NCBI RefSeq assembly: GCF_036323735.1
Contig: NW_026947368.1
Span: forward strand, 349,001-413,000
Source of the DNA: Rattus norvegicus
Lineage: Eukaryota; Chordata; Mammalia; Rodentia; Muridae
DNA: 64,000 nt
Direction of reading: 5' to 3'
Below the pieces are notes generated by a model. The model had not been told where the DNA came from. It was given only the letters and a program-made list of their open reading frames with translations, and searched no databases. Shown one piece after another: positions 46,256-58,000 of this stretch. A program made the position numbers and the translations under genes. Position 1 is the stretch's first letter. Each line of letters starts with the position of its first letter.

Positions 46256-47290
46256 ATGGGAACAGAGTTTTCTCTTTCAGGTGGATAGTTTTCCTGTCCA
46301 CTGGCTTTCAGCTGTCCCTGTGGGTAGGAATCAGAAGGACCTGCACCTACGTCTCCTATGTTCCTCTGTGGGAGGGAGGGATGCACAGATGGCACAAGGT
46401 GTTTTCCTGTTGAGTCAGGAATCTGGGCAGAGAATTGTCTCCTCTGGTTTCCCAGGAGTGTTCTATTCCCCCCACCATCAGCTTTTGGGTGCAGGGAGCT
46501 GTTTGATCAGGTCAATTCGGATCCAGGCACAGTCTGGAACATGGTGGTCCTGCAGTTTTACTCCACTATATTCCTGGGCCAGAAGCACTATGCTGTTTTG
46601 TCTTGGGCCAGAGATGTGTATAACGGTGCGCAGACCTGGAAGTCTCAGTTTCTTGTAGGCTCAGTATTGTCCACACTCCTGGGTGATCAGCATTCTGTCT
46701 CTGCATTTAAGAGCAGGGAACTCTGGGCTGGGATCACGAGGTTCAGGAGCCAGCTAGAAACCGGAAGTTCCTGGTCCCAGAGGATTTCTGCCTTTGCTAG
46801 TCCTGAGTCCACCAGTCAGGTCACTTAGAGCAGAAAAGTTTGATTCACCTCTGGTCTCAGGTCTGATGTCGCTCCTCCGGTTGACTTTCAGGTTTCTATG
46901 AGAGCCGCAATCAGAAATGTCCTGCCCCTACTGTTCCTAAGTCCCTATGAACAGGAGGCCCAGATGGAACTAGGTGTTTTTTTCTTGAGTCAGGAATGTG
47001 AGAAGAGTTTTCAGGGGTTTCTGCCCCTCTGATGGTATAAGTCTTCCCCACCCCACAAGAGATTTGGGTGTAGAATGCTTTTTGGACCAATTCAGATCCA
47101 GGTGCAGTTTGGAATGCAGGAATCCTGCAGCTTGACTGCTCCTATATTCATGTGTTCAGACACACTCTGCAGTTTCGTCTGTGGCAAGGGATGTGGGCCC
47201 AGGTGGGCAGAATTGGCAGTCTCTCCTTCCCTGAGGTCTCAGTATTGCCCAGTCTTCTGTGTGATCAGCTTTCTGTCCCACAGAGTTTCC
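46256..47290 (-). promoter_or_regulatory. L1 5' UTR with tandem monomer structure
   Basis: The segment 46,490-46,700 (TGGGTGCAGGGAGCTGTTTG, TCTGGAACATGGTGGTCCTG, GGGCCAGAAGCACTATGC) is repeated in diverged form at 47,060-47,285 (TGGGTGTAGAATGC, TTTGGAATGCAGGAATCCTG, CAGTATTGCCCAGTCTTCTG), a period of about 570 bp. Rodent L1 5' UTRs are commonly built from tandem monomers that carry the promoter. This one has about 1.5-2 monomers and is fused to ORF2. Confidence 0.75.
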
Positions 47291-47610
47291 AAAGGAGTTT
47301 CAAATGTTCATTCCCTATCTTACAGTTCTCCAATCTTTCCAATTCTCCTCCAAAATTTGTTGGAGAAGACCCCTCTGATCAAGGGGAGGTACAACAGGCC
47401 CCATCAAACAAAGATGGCTGCAAAATTTCTGTGTTCATATAAGAAATGGAACTATTATTTCAATGATTTTTCTTGAAAAACATAAAATGCTATAGTCTCC
47501 TGACCCTTGCCTTTCATACATAACTAAAATGCTTTAATCTTTGACTTATACCAGCATCTAGAAGCTCTCTCACTCTTTTGAGTTAAGCCACCTGTAACTT
47601 TCTACCTCAT
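47291..47610. other. unassigned segment between L1 fragments
   Basis: Contains no supportable gene. It may include the right flank of the L1 insertion. The continuation of the segmental duplication beyond the insertion could not be identified. Confidence 0.4.
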
Positions 47611-47614
47611 TTCC

Positions 47615-47935
47615 TTCTTTTTTAATTGAATATTTTATGTATTTACATTTCAAATTTTATACCCTTTTCTGGTTCCCGTCTCTTCCATCCACCCTCCCCC
47701 TGCTTCTTTGAGATTGCTACCAATCATGCCTGCATATTCACACCTCAACATTCTGGCATCCCCTACACTAGAAAAACCAGACTTTATAGGACAAGGCATT
47801 TCCTCCTATTGATGCCAGACAATGCCATCCTCTTCTATATATGTGGCTGGAGCCATGGATCCCTACCTGTGAACTCTTTGATTTGTAGTTTAGTCCCTCA
47901 ATTCCTTCTTCTGTAACTGGACAAGAGCTCATTAT
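47615..47935 (-). mobile_element. old L1 3' UTR fragment (minus)
   Basis: TTTAATTGAATATTTTATGT, ATTTACATTTCAAATTTTAT, ACCCTTTTCTGGTTCCCG, then AAGGCATTTCCTCCTATTGATG, CCATCCTCTTCTATATATGTG and GATTTGTAGTTTAGTCCCTC follow the order of the L1 3' UTR in reverse complement. Diverged, with no clear target duplication. Confidence 0.8.
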
Positions 47936-47939
47936 GATT

Positions 47940-48797
47940 CACTGCTGTCAGTGCTGTCCTTGCAGCAGGAATACAATGGTTAGAGAGCCTGGACCTCAGG
48001 AAGCTGAATGTTCACACAAATGACTAAAAACTTGTACCGACTGAAAAAAAAAATAGCGTGCAAATATTTTCAACATATTGCACAATGAACACTTACCATG
48101 GGATTCAATGTTGTTTCAAAATATTATCGCCAGGTTTACTTTGTGCCCAGCTCCATGAGTGAGTGGGTCATCATTGATTTTAGATTATTTATTTAGTGTT
48201 GAATATTGAGAGCCTCCGACAAAGTTCTTCCAGTGAATCTTTATTCACACTCATAGTTCTTTGTTTTTTTTTTTTTTGTTTGTTTGTTTTCTTTGGTTTG
48301 GTTTGAAATCAAAATATATACAGCAGAAAAGTTAGCTCTTTACTATTTTTGGTATAGTGCACAGCATGTCTGGTGTGTGTCTGTCACTCCCTCTCTAACC
48401 CAGATTTATTTGAATTTATGAAGCTGAGATGCCATGGATTTTGCGCACAGGAACCATCTTTGTTCTCCCTCCACCAGACCTCAAACCTCCTGTTTCTTGC
48501 CACTACTTATGATAATTTTATATTCACTGATACATACAGAACCAGAGAATCCCAGTCATTTTGTAGTAACTTGGTATCCTCAGGGTCCTGCCATGCAGCA
48601 TACATCAAATGCCTGAGTAATATTCCACTACAAGGAAAGCCCACAGCTGATAACTCTTCAAATTATACTTTATTTTTTCCACATATCTATGTTTGATGAT
48701 GACTCTTAAAAGCTTTACCCTCCTTTTTAGCCCTCCACCCACACAAGGCAAAAGAAAGAATGGGGGGCTTTGATGGGTGTGCTGGTGGCCCTGCTTA
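47940..48797. other. unassigned stretch with T-rich simple repeat
   Basis: No gene supported. A poly-T plus (TTTG)n tract lies at about 48,265-48,300. The rest has no landmark I recognise. Confidence 0.45.
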
Positions 48798-48813
48798 GAA
48801 AGGTTCACTGGAG

Positions 48814-48920
48814 GGGTTGGGGATTTAGCTCAGCAGTAGAGCACTTGCCTAGCGAGCACAAGGCCCTGGGTTCGGTCCCCAGCTCCAAAGAAAAAGAAAA
48901 AAGAAAAAAAAAAAAAGAAA
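48814..48920 (+). mobile_element. ID SINE (plus) with perfect 16-bp TSD
   Basis: GGTTGGGGATTTAGCTCAGC, AGTAGAGCACTTGCCTAGCG, B box GGGTTCGGTCCCC, CAGCTCC and a long A-rich tail with G interruptions. It is flanked by an exact duplication GAAAGGTTCACTGGAG at 48,798-48,813 and 48,921-48,936. The intact A and B boxes, long tail and perfect duplication indicate a recent insertion. Confidence 0.97.
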
Positions 48921-48939
48921 GAAAGGTTCACTGGAGCAA

Positions 48940-49925
48940 CTCCCATCTGTGTTGTCTGGAAAGCAGAATATCAGTTCACAGTTTAGCAGAGGCAGTCTGT
49001 TCCAATAAAAAGTATTTCATGAATACACTAGTAGTCCAGTTTTGTAGAGTTGTCATAACAAACAGGAAATAACAGCAGTTGCACAACATACTAGAAACAA
49101 CCAGGCTTCTGTCAGTAATCTGGAAAGAGAGAAGTTATATGCTGTGTCGCTCTCAGGGAATTGAAGATCAGCAGAGACTCAAGAGTCAGAAACATTGCTG
49201 CTGCTGCTTTAAGTGTTTGCCATAGTCTGTATAGTCAACTTTTCCTTGAAAAATATAAGGTATTTGAAACTTTTGCTGCTGCTACAAATATATTACTGTA
49301 GCTGAGTAATTCTGTACATGATTTTCTCCTCAGTGGGATAGAGATCATTCCAATCATTTACAGCTATTGCAGCTAATGTTGAAATGGGTAATCCAATATG
49401 TGATCAGATGAGAAAAATTAAGACAGAGTACATGCTTTGACCATGTTTCCTATAAAAAAGTTTAAAAACACTTACAACTTATGAGCTGTAATGGTACTAC
49501 AAACCCTTAAAACCACCTCAATAGCAGTTACTTATTCTTACTCTTGTATGAAATAAAATACAGTTAGTTAACAAAAGGTGAAAACAAGGCGCTTGTGAGT
49601 ATGTAAGCCTGATGCTGTCTTTGGTTAAGATGATAATTATCAAAACTATGATTTCAAGCAAATTTACAAAAAAAGTGTGTAAGACATGGAGCTCATCTGT
49701 TAATTTTCCTGTTCTGTTTGGCCAAAAGCACACACCATCTAGTTGTAGGGATAAGTCAGGTTTATATTGTAGAACATCAACCTAAGTATACATGTTTTTT
49801 CAAGCATCTACTAGCAGGGTCACATACTTTCACTTTTTTTTTTCACTTTTCATCTCGAAAATTCCATTTCCAAACATTGAACCCAGGGTTGTAGGAAGTT
49901 GTGTTAGGGGTTTTAATTATTTTCT
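48940..49925. other. unassigned AT-rich stretch
   Basis: No gene, RNA or named repeat is supportable. A minus-strand open frame at 49,518-49,733 shows no domain. Confidence 0.5.
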
Positions 49926-49933
49926 CGTTCTAT

Positions 49934-50018
49934 TTTTTTTATTCCAGAGGTGAGAACCAAACCCAGGGCCTTGTGCTTGCTAGGCAAGCACTCTACCACT
50001 GAGCTAAATCCCCAATCC
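49934..50018 (-). mobile_element. ID SINE (minus)
   Basis: T-run, TTCCAGAGGTGAGAACCAAA, CCCAGGGCCTTGTGCTTGCT, AGGCAAGCACTCTACCACTG, AGCTAAATCCCCAATCC. It is flanked by GTTCTAT at 49,927-49,933 and 50,023-50,029. Slightly diverged (GGTGAGAACC in place of GCTGGGGACC). Confidence 0.94.
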
Positions 50019-50034
50019 TCTAGTTCTATATTAA

Positions 50035-50735
50035 ATGTAAAGATATAGAAGGGAATATGTGAGTGAATAAACAATTTGTAATTGTATCTTATTAATATAT
50101 TTCCCTTAGATTTTATTTTGTTTTATATTTTACTAACAAAATAGTTACAATTTATTGAACTTGGTGACTTAAGGCATCAAGTATAATACATTTTTAAAAA
50201 TGACTTGGAGCAATATATTATGGGAACTTGAATTTTAACTTCATTATATCTTATTTTAAAGAGGAATTTTTCACACTGTTGTTTCTAGTATTTAAAAAAA
50301 GAAGTGGACTGATAACTAAATGAATTTTTGGAGGATTAAAATGATATATATAGGAAGAAAATTGTTTGTGCAGATTATATATTTAATAAACAATGATATT
50401 TGATTATATATTCACTAGATGGTGAAGCCCTTGAAGGAAAGCAGAAACTACAAATATATTTTTATAAGTCTATTTTCTAGATTTGTACTGGAAACATAAT
50501 AAGGAATCACTTATTTCTGGAGTAAGTGTATGAGTGAATTAGAGAAGCAAAGGACATCATATCAATCCCCAAGTACATGGAAGTCAGATCGCTAAACAAT
50601 CATCATGTTAAACAAAAAAAATGATTACTCACACAGAGTCATTTAGAAATAACAACATTTTTCTCTTCTTTGGCTAAACCATATATGTCATGCCTAGGCA
50701 AATTCTTCTAAAAGCAAGGTCTTTACTTTGAAAAA
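50035..50735. other. unassigned AT-rich stretch
   Basis: AT-rich DNA with no supportable feature. Confidence 0.5.
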
Positions 50736-50737
50736 GC

Positions 50738-50863
50738 ATGTATGGATATATGTATATGTGTATATATGTCTATATATGTATGTGTACATCAGGACATATG
50801 TATATGTCATATACATGTGTGTATGTGTATATACATATATATGTGTATGTTGACACAGTTAAA

Positions 50864-50894
<31 letters not shown>

Positions 50895-50945
50895 GATATA
50901 TTTGTGTGTATGTGTGTATGTACATGTATATACATATAAATATGT
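50738..50945. repeat. (TA)/(TATG)-rich simple sequence
   Basis: Alternating pyrimidine-purine tract of TA and TG steps, including ATATATATGTATATATATAT near 50,867-50,892. Tyr/Ile/Cys-rich frames here are artefacts. Confidence 0.95.
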
Positions 50946-51282
50946 AACATAAAAATGAACTCTATTTTCTAATTTTATGAAACTTTATTGCTAAATACAT
51001 TAGCACTCAAGAATTTTAAAACCTGCTCTATAAATTTGATTCATTTTAAAATCACTGTTCAGAAAATAGATTCAATGTAGGTGATTAATTATTATACTAT
51101 CAAATATCCTTATCTATTTGATAAAAACACTAAGACTTAATTTAGTAATGTCACTGTACATATGTTTTAGCATGTGACATATCTCATTAGTTTTTCCAGC
51201 ATGTGATATAATTTCAGGATTCTAGACCTATGTAAGGTAGAAAATAAAACAAATGGATTGCTATATGTGATAGATCAGAGCA

Positions 51283-51322
<40 letters not shown>

Positions 51323-51361
51323 CTAGATACATACATACATATATACATACATACATACATA
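51283..51361. repeat. (GATA)n-(CATA)n microsatellite
   Basis: About nine GATA units followed by a (CATA)n block with one variant. Confidence 0.98.
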
Positions 51362-51364
51362 GTT

Positions 51365-52200
51365 ACAAAGATGAAAGATCACAGATGAAAAGTAGACAAA
51401 TATCACATACTCAGAATCATCGATCATGAAATAACTAGTATTAAAATATGAAAATATCTTCCTATATGAAGCAAATTTTAAATGTGAATTACGTTCATAT
51501 TTTAATACCTAAAGGGAGATTTATCAGCCATAATATTTAAAATAAAATGTCTATTTGAAATACCCTCTCAGGTAATTAAGAGACATTAAATACTTAACTT
51601 CCTTTACATTAATCTGTTAAATTATCCCATCATCTTGTCTTTGTTACTTAAATGCAAAACATCAAACTTTGTCTCCAAGTTCAAATCTTCGTTACTTTCC
51701 ACCCTGCTCTGCATTCTACCTCAAATCCTATCACAATGTTTAAGTCTCTAACAAATCCTCATGTGCTCTCATGAAAATTAATCATGATCCATCTTTTTTA
51801 TCTTTACTACCATTGTTCTCTTACAGATAACTATTATTTCTCTGTCACCAATGTGATCACTATCCCCTTCTCTCTTTTAAGTACCATTTTCAACATCAAC
51901 CACTTTATAGTTGCTCTTCATTTGAGAAAATAAAATGATCTATTTTTCCCCTAATAAATTATGTACCAAGAGTTTTTTTTTCCATTGAAACTTTAGACAA
52001 GAAAAACAAAGTTGTTACAAAGTTCTAGTTCTACTCAGACCTAAAACAGAAACCTGGCTATGTGACAGGAATCATAGGAAGAACACTTCTGGAAGAGAAC
52101 GCAGAGTTGTAGAAGAAGACCTTGTGCAGGGAAGTGCTTCATTCAATTGTAAACAAAAAGTGTAAAAGACCTGAACTTTCATATTGAGTGAAAGTTGTTG
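51365..52200. other. unassigned AT-rich stretch
   Basis: No gene or named repeat. A GC-modest patch at about 51,660-51,860 lacks an open frame. Confidence 0.5.
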
Positions 52201-52224
52201 AAGAATATACACAAGTGATTCTGA

Positions 52225-52506
52225 GTGGGTTACAGAAACAGGTTAATTTATAAATCCATGGTAAATACTAGAAAAATGGCATCAAATTGTAAAAGAGCAC
52301 AAAAGGAAGTAAAGTTAAAAGTTGGTACAGGTTTCAATATGGATGTTGGTAATTTGAACATGCTGAAGATTATTGGACGATTTAATGGGATGAATGCCTC
52401 AGATACATTAACAATATTGCACGACCCTATAGCGAAATTACACAGTGTGAGAACATTAACAATAACCTTTGACAAAAATCTGTTCATGTATGGGTATATT
52501 CTTTAA
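52225..52506 (+). other. unrecognised 93-codon open frame
   Basis: The frame contains two later ATGs (for example MVNTRKMASNCKRAQKEV) and a segment FNMDVGNLNMLKIIGRFNGM. It has a plausible protein composition, and TAAATAAAATT occurs about 30 bp after the stop. Against a gene: no known domain, no splice or promoter evidence, and an antisense frame covers the same interval. It may be a fragment of an old processed pseudogene or chance. Confidence 0.25.
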
Positions 52507-52509
52507 TAT

Positions 52510-53430
52510 TTCTTTTTGAAAACATTCATTTAATTAAATAAAATTCAATAACGAACCGAAGATAACCCTTTTCATATCTGACATATCCAATCTCTAAACA
52601 GGGGTATAGTGGATGAAACTTCATACAGCATTTGCCTACTCCAGGTATTATTAATTTAAAATAATAAGCAGAGGAGTGTATCATATTTGGGGGCATTGGT
52701 TACTAAGGCCCAATTATCTCCTCAGAAGATTACCATTAAAAGCAATCTAACATAACTTTGATTCGATTAAATATTTAAAATCTTAAATACTAAGCTTGCT
52801 TATCATTTTCACCGCAGAGGACACCATATGTAATTACATCATTTTTACATGTCAATATGAGTCACTATACCTTTCTGATTTTGATACATACCAAGCTTAA
52901 CAAAGAGGAGACAGTACGATTTACAGCAATCCTTACATTTCTCCTATGGTGCACTACATGTGGTCCATATTACAATCGATTAAATTAATAGTTTAAGTAA
53001 ATGATAATGGCATGTCAATGTAGATTTTGATATTTCATACAATAAAAAAATCAAGATCCAATAAATAATTGCTTACAGAATTTACTTTTACAGGAAGACA
53101 GTAGGTTAATAATACCTTATAATATCCCCCCTAATTCATATTGAGTCAGTGCTGGAATATGTGTAACAACGTTTGTAAAAAGAATAAGTACTTTTCTGTA
53201 TCTTTTTAACAGCAATTGGACATAATAAAGAAGTATCAGATAAATGTTGAAATAATTCAAAAACTTTTTTAAAATTATACTGAAAGATATTTCTAGAACA
53301 TCAGAGTTCATTTCTGAGGCTCCATATAACTAGCTAATATAGTGCTGAGCACTTGTATTCCATGTGTATAAACAATATTCATCTCCATAGGAAATAAATG
53401 TTTTAAAATCTCAAAAGCTATATTTATTTA
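52510..53430. other. unassigned AT-rich stretch
   Basis: No supportable gene, RNA or named repeat. Confidence 0.5.
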
Positions 53431-53449
53431 AGAGTAAAATTTTTGACGT

Positions 53450-54690
53450 TTAAGATTACAATTTTTCCCATTTTTATTAAATTTGGTATTTACTATTTAC
53501 ATTTCATATTTTATTTTTTTCTGTGGTTCCAGGCCATCAGCCCGAACCTCTCCTTCTCCCCTTCTATAATGTGGTTGTACCCTCCACATCCATTCCTATC
53601 CTTAAAGCACCCGACCGTACTTTCCTCTACATGAAGGGTCCAATCTTATTAGGACCAAGAGCGTCACAATGGTGCCCCAACAAGGCTATTCACTGCTACA
53701 TATGGAGTTGGGTTGTGATTTAGTACCTGAAAGATCTAGTTGGCTGGCAGTATTTTCTTTGAGGTTGTAAGTCCCTTAGCCTCTTCAGTCCTTCCTTTAA
53801 TTCCTCCAAAGGTGGTCCTATGCTTATTTCAGTGATTTGCTGCTGGCATTTGTCTCTGTGTTTCACATGCTCTAGCTGTGTCTCTCTGGAGGGATCTATA
53901 TACAGTTCCTGCCAGCATGCACTGCTTAGCTTCATCAATCTTTTCAAGTTTGGGTATATATATATGGGGGAACATGTCCAGCAAACTCTGAATGGCCATT
54001 CCTTCAGTCTCCTTAAAACAATGCCTACCTACACCTATTATTTATATTTTAGTTACTCTAAATATAAGGAAGGAGTGAATCATCTGCATTTTGGCCCTCC
54101 TTGCGTTTCATGTGTTCGGTGCATTGTATGTTAGGAATTTTGAGCATTTGGGCTAATATCGACCTATCAATGAATCCATACTTTGTGTGTTTTCTGTGAT
54201 TGGGAAAGATCACACCAGATGATTATTTTCTAGGTCCATCTATTTTACTATGAATTTCATGTACTCATTGTTTTTGATAGCTGAGTAGTAGTACTTTGTG
54301 TAAATATATGTCATTTTCTGTATCCATTCCTCTGATGAAGGGCATCTGGGTTCTTTACAGCTTCTGAATATTATGAATAAGGCTGATATGAACAAAGTGT
54401 AACATGTATGTTTGTTGTATGATGGATCATCTTTTGGGTATATGCCCAGGGGAGGTATAGCTGGGTCCTCAGGCAGTGCAATGTCCATTTTCTGAGGAAA
54501 CTCAGGACAGATTTTCAAAGAGGTTGTACTAGTTTGCAGTCCCACCAACAATGGAGGAATGTTCCTCTTTCTCCACATCCTCTCCAGCATCTGCTATCAC
54601 CTGAGTTTTTGATCTTAGCCATTCTGACTGATGTGAGGTGGAATCTCAGGGTTGTTTTGATGTGCATTTACCTGATGACTAAGTATGTTG
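53450..54690 (-). mobile_element. old L1 3' part (minus)
   Basis: 3' UTR in reverse complement (TATTTACTATTTACATTTCA, AGGACCAAGAGCG, CTCCAAAGGTGGTCC) continuing into ORF2 C-terminal sequence. The minus-strand frame at 54,240-54,590 reads FPQKMDIALPEDPAIPPLGI and then YPKDDPSYNKHTCYTLFISA. The L1 ends near 54,690 inside ORF2, so it is 5'-truncated. Several indels and stops; no clear target duplication. Confidence 0.88.
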
Positions 54691-54859
54691 TACATAACAG
54701 AAAGCATTTTAAGAAATGATGCTACCTAACTGTTGGTCTGGATATAGCTGAGTGCCAATTGATCCATTTCTTTCTCTTTCTTACAAGTTCGCGTCCAAGT
54801 GTATCAAGGAAATCTATATAAAACCATATATGCAGAAACCAACAGAAGGGAAAATGTCA

Positions 54860-56815
54860 GAAAGTGCCTAAAACACATTTGCCAGGAGAAAGTTTACAGA
54901 ACAAAATACCAAAGGTTCAGGCTCCTAGATCACCAGTCTATAATGAAATTTAAACAATCTTAAAATTTTTGTTAACGCAAAGTTCACTGCCAATAGGATA
55001 AAACAGAAATCTACACATTTGGAAAAGATTTTAACCAACCCCATATCTGGTAAAGTGCCATAATAATAAATATAGAAATAATTCAGAAAGTTAAACTCCC
55101 ACACAACAAAGGAACCCAACTTTTAAACTGGGTTAGAGAGCTAAAACAAGAATTCTGAACTGATGTATCTCAGTAGCTGAGAAACATATCAAGAAAACTT
55201 CGAAATCCTTAGTTATCAGAAAAATACAAACTGAAATGAACTTGAGAGTCTTACATTACACCAATCAGTGTGACTAAGACAAAAAACTAATGCAGTAGCA
55301 GAGTAGGCTATGATGTTGAGAAAATGGAACACTCCTCCACTGCTGGTGGGATTTGTATATGTATAGCCACTTTGGATATCAATGTGGAGGTTCAGAGAAT
55401 ATTGCAAATAGCATTGCCTGAAGACCCGGCTTTACCAATCACTTCAACGCAAATACTAAAATATGATCCACATATAACAGTGACAAGTGGTTGAACATGT
55501 TCAGGGCAGCCTTACTTATATAAGTCAAATGCTGCAAACAGTCATGATATACGTCAACTCAACTTAGGAATAAATACAGAAAGTGTGCTATATTTAAACA
55601 AAGAAATACTACTCGGTATTAAAAATGAGGAAACCAAGAACTTTGTAGGCAAAGGGATGGACCTGGAAATTAGTGAAGAAACAGAGATCGAAAAGGACAT
55701 AACATGGGATGTACTTAGTGAGAAGTGGATGTTAGCCGAAAAGATCAGTATACCCAATACACAAATCATTTATCACATGGAAGTTAGAATGTTAGAAGGC
55801 CATACTGCAGATTCTTGCAACCGACTTAGAATTGAGAGCAAAATGATAATAAAAGAGAGAGGAGTGGAGGGACCTTGCTAGAAGTAGAGAAGAGTGGACA
55901 AAATTGGGAGTGTAGAAACAATATAAAGACAAAAGAGAAATCTACAGGAACATTGGAATAAATAACAATAAGCATCAGTGGTGGGTGTTGAACTTGGGCA
56001 TTTCCAGGAAAGTCACAGATGCCAGGGATGCAAGAGGGTTCCATAAATTTACTGGGACTATGGTAGTTGAGATAGTAAGCAGCAAAGAGATAGAACCACA
56101 AGAGACTACCTCCTGTAGCTAGACATGCCCACCTGTGAAGAGAAGGTGATGCCCACACATTTCAAAATCTTTAACTTATAAATGTCCAAAATGAAAAAAA
56201 TGCAAAGAAAAAAAAGGAGCAGAGACTGAAGGAAAGGCAATCCAGAGACCACCAGACTAGAAGAACAATTTCATCCACAGACTCCAAATCCTCAGATGAC
56301 TCCTGATATCAAGATGTGCTTGCAGATGAGACCCTAATATGTCTGTCATCTGAGGGGCTCTGCCATTACCAGATGGTGACAGATTCACATACACATAACC
56401 ATTTGACAGAAACTTAGAGCCAGAAAAGCATGGCTAGTGGATTGCCTGAAGGATCTGAAGGGGATTGGAACCCAATATGAAGAACAACACTATCAATAAA
56501 GTTTACCCTTCAGAGTCTCAGGAAATTTAGCACAAACAAGTGTATATTTGTGCCAGTAGATGGCTTCTGCTACATAGATTGTAGAGCATATGGAGAAGAC
56601 TACTGCCTCATCTTCCATTTCTGGGAAGGGAGTCAATTGTTTCTGTGGAGATGCCATATCCCAGAGAAGGGGGATGGTAGAGGACTAAAGTGGAAGTGGG
56701 TATGTAGATGGGGGAGCACCACCTTAGAAACTAAGAGGATCAAAATGGCTTGTGTGATTCAAGAAAGAAAGGCCAATTGGGGAAATGACATTTGAAATGT
56801 AAACAAAGGAATAGA
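54860..56815 (+). mobile_element. old L1 3' part (plus)
   Basis: ORF2 C-terminal remnants (CCACTGCTGGTGGGATTTGT, TTAGGAATAAATACAGAAAG) followed by the 3' UTR (AGACTGAAGGAAAGGCAATC, CATCTGAGGGGCTCTGCCAT, GGATCTGAAGGGGATTGGAA) and the terminal TGACATTTGAAATGTAAAC at about 56,788-56,806. It faces the minus-strand L1 at 53,450-54,690. From 55,565 onward it is the partner of the 34 kb copy. Confidence 0.85.
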
Positions 56816-57055
56816 TTATTGTATACATATAATGTTTATAATATAATATGTTCATGTTTCCAACAGAGACATTCACATCTCATTCCTTAATGACTATACA
56901 AAAGGTTTGCTCAAAGGTAAAATCCATATTTTTGGATATACTTATTATTGAAAAATTACATAGATAAACCCAATCCATATTTTATCTTCTGTCCCTGTAC
57001 TTATAATAAATCTTTATTAACTTTGATAAAAATAAAAAAAAGTGTTTCTACTCCA
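55565..57055 (+). repeat. segmental duplication copy B
   Basis: Direct-orientation homologue of 34,111-35,830, including about 250 bp beyond the L1 3' end (CCTTAATGACTATACAAAAG, AGATAAACCCAATCCATATT, TTTCTACTCCATTA). It lacks the B2 SINE and the local direct repeat of copy A. Upstream it continues into more L1 ORF2, whereas copy A switches to the 30-bp array, so one duplication breakpoint is placed at about 55,565. Confidence 0.85.
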
Positions 57056-58000
57056 TTACTGACAACTGACAGAGAGGAAGACTGAGTATTACATACTAAT
57101 TTACACCGATACACACATATTCTCAATAAAATCCGTGCGAACAGATTCAAGAAGACACTAAAAATAAAAATATATACACATATATGTCAAATCTAATTCT
57201 AATATGTTCTTTGTGATAGGATGTTGCATCTTTAACTCAGAACTTTAATCAAGATCTATTCTTATTTTTATATTTTTAGTCATCTGCAGATACATCTTTT
57301 TTAGGAATGAATCCTTCGCACTGGAGACCAGAGAAGAGACCTGCAGTTGCATTATTAATAAACATCAAAGCAAAATATAAAAGTCTGAATGGAATAAATA
57401 TTTTAGGACAGTGTTTTGCAAGCAAATTCTTTCATAGACAGTCTTTGAAGAGCTCTGAAATTTTGCATTTCATATTTGACTTTTCTGGGACTCTGACTAG
57501 AATCAACTCACAACTGTTTGGGATTTTCTTGGCAATTAACCAGTTTGTGAACAGAGCTGAATTTATCATATGCTCTTCCATCTACATTAATATTGCTACA
57601 GTGAGGAACAACTATGGTAAAACTCTTCATCTGATTTTTCAAACAGCATCCTCATACCACTGCGGACTTTTGTGCTTGTGGAGGGAAAGGTTGAGAACAC
57701 CATTTGAAAGTTGGAAATGCTGAAGTGGGAAAGGCCTGTGTGTGGATCATACACAACTTCAGAATATCCATTGTTTTAATATTCACTAGGAAGTGGACTT
57801 CTGCAAAATGACTTCAGCAGAAAAGCATGGTAGAAAAACGGTAATTGATTCACTGGAGATATAGATGCACTGGATTGTTGAACATGGGCTTAGAGGTAGA
57901 GACATGTGAGCACATAAAGTATGGAGAATCAATCCTGTGTGTTGTTAAGTTTCCCTACCCCATGGTTCCATGCAAACAGCATTATATTTAAGCACTGAGG
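57056..58000. other. unassigned stretch with an unrecognised open frame
   Basis: Near 57,120-57,170 a short L1 ORF2-like snippet occurs (CTCAATAAAATCCGTGCGAA). A 138-codon plus-strand open frame at 57,307-57,723 shows no domain I recognise and no exon signals, so it is not called a gene. Nearby sequence ends in GGTTGAGAACACC, weakly like the terminus of a rodent DNA transposon. Confidence 0.35.

Larger units (their letters stand above)
44268..47290 (-). mobile_element. L1 (minus) with two internal deletions
   Basis: From left: 3' UTR (GAGTATTTCTTATTTACATTT, CCAACAATCAAGTTCACTGG), C-terminal ORF2 up to about 45,178, then a jump of about 2.1 kb into the reverse transcriptase N-terminal region. 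It continues through the linker and endonuclease to about 46,250, then a second jump directly into the 5' UTR (about 46,256-47,290). ORF1 and the start of ORF2 are missing (about 1.6 kb relative to the minus L1 at 26-32 kb). It interrupts copy 2 of the segmental duplication. Right boundary is approximate. Confidence 0.9.

Noticed and set aside
46281..47476. Several overlapping plus-strand frames of 96-156 codons
   Set aside because: They are antisense frames of the GC-rich L1 5' UTR at 46,256-47,290.
57307..57723. 138-codon open frame upstream of the glutaredoxin pseudogene
   Set aside because: No domain, no exon signals and no homologue recognised; open length alone is weak evidence in 64 kb of DNA.
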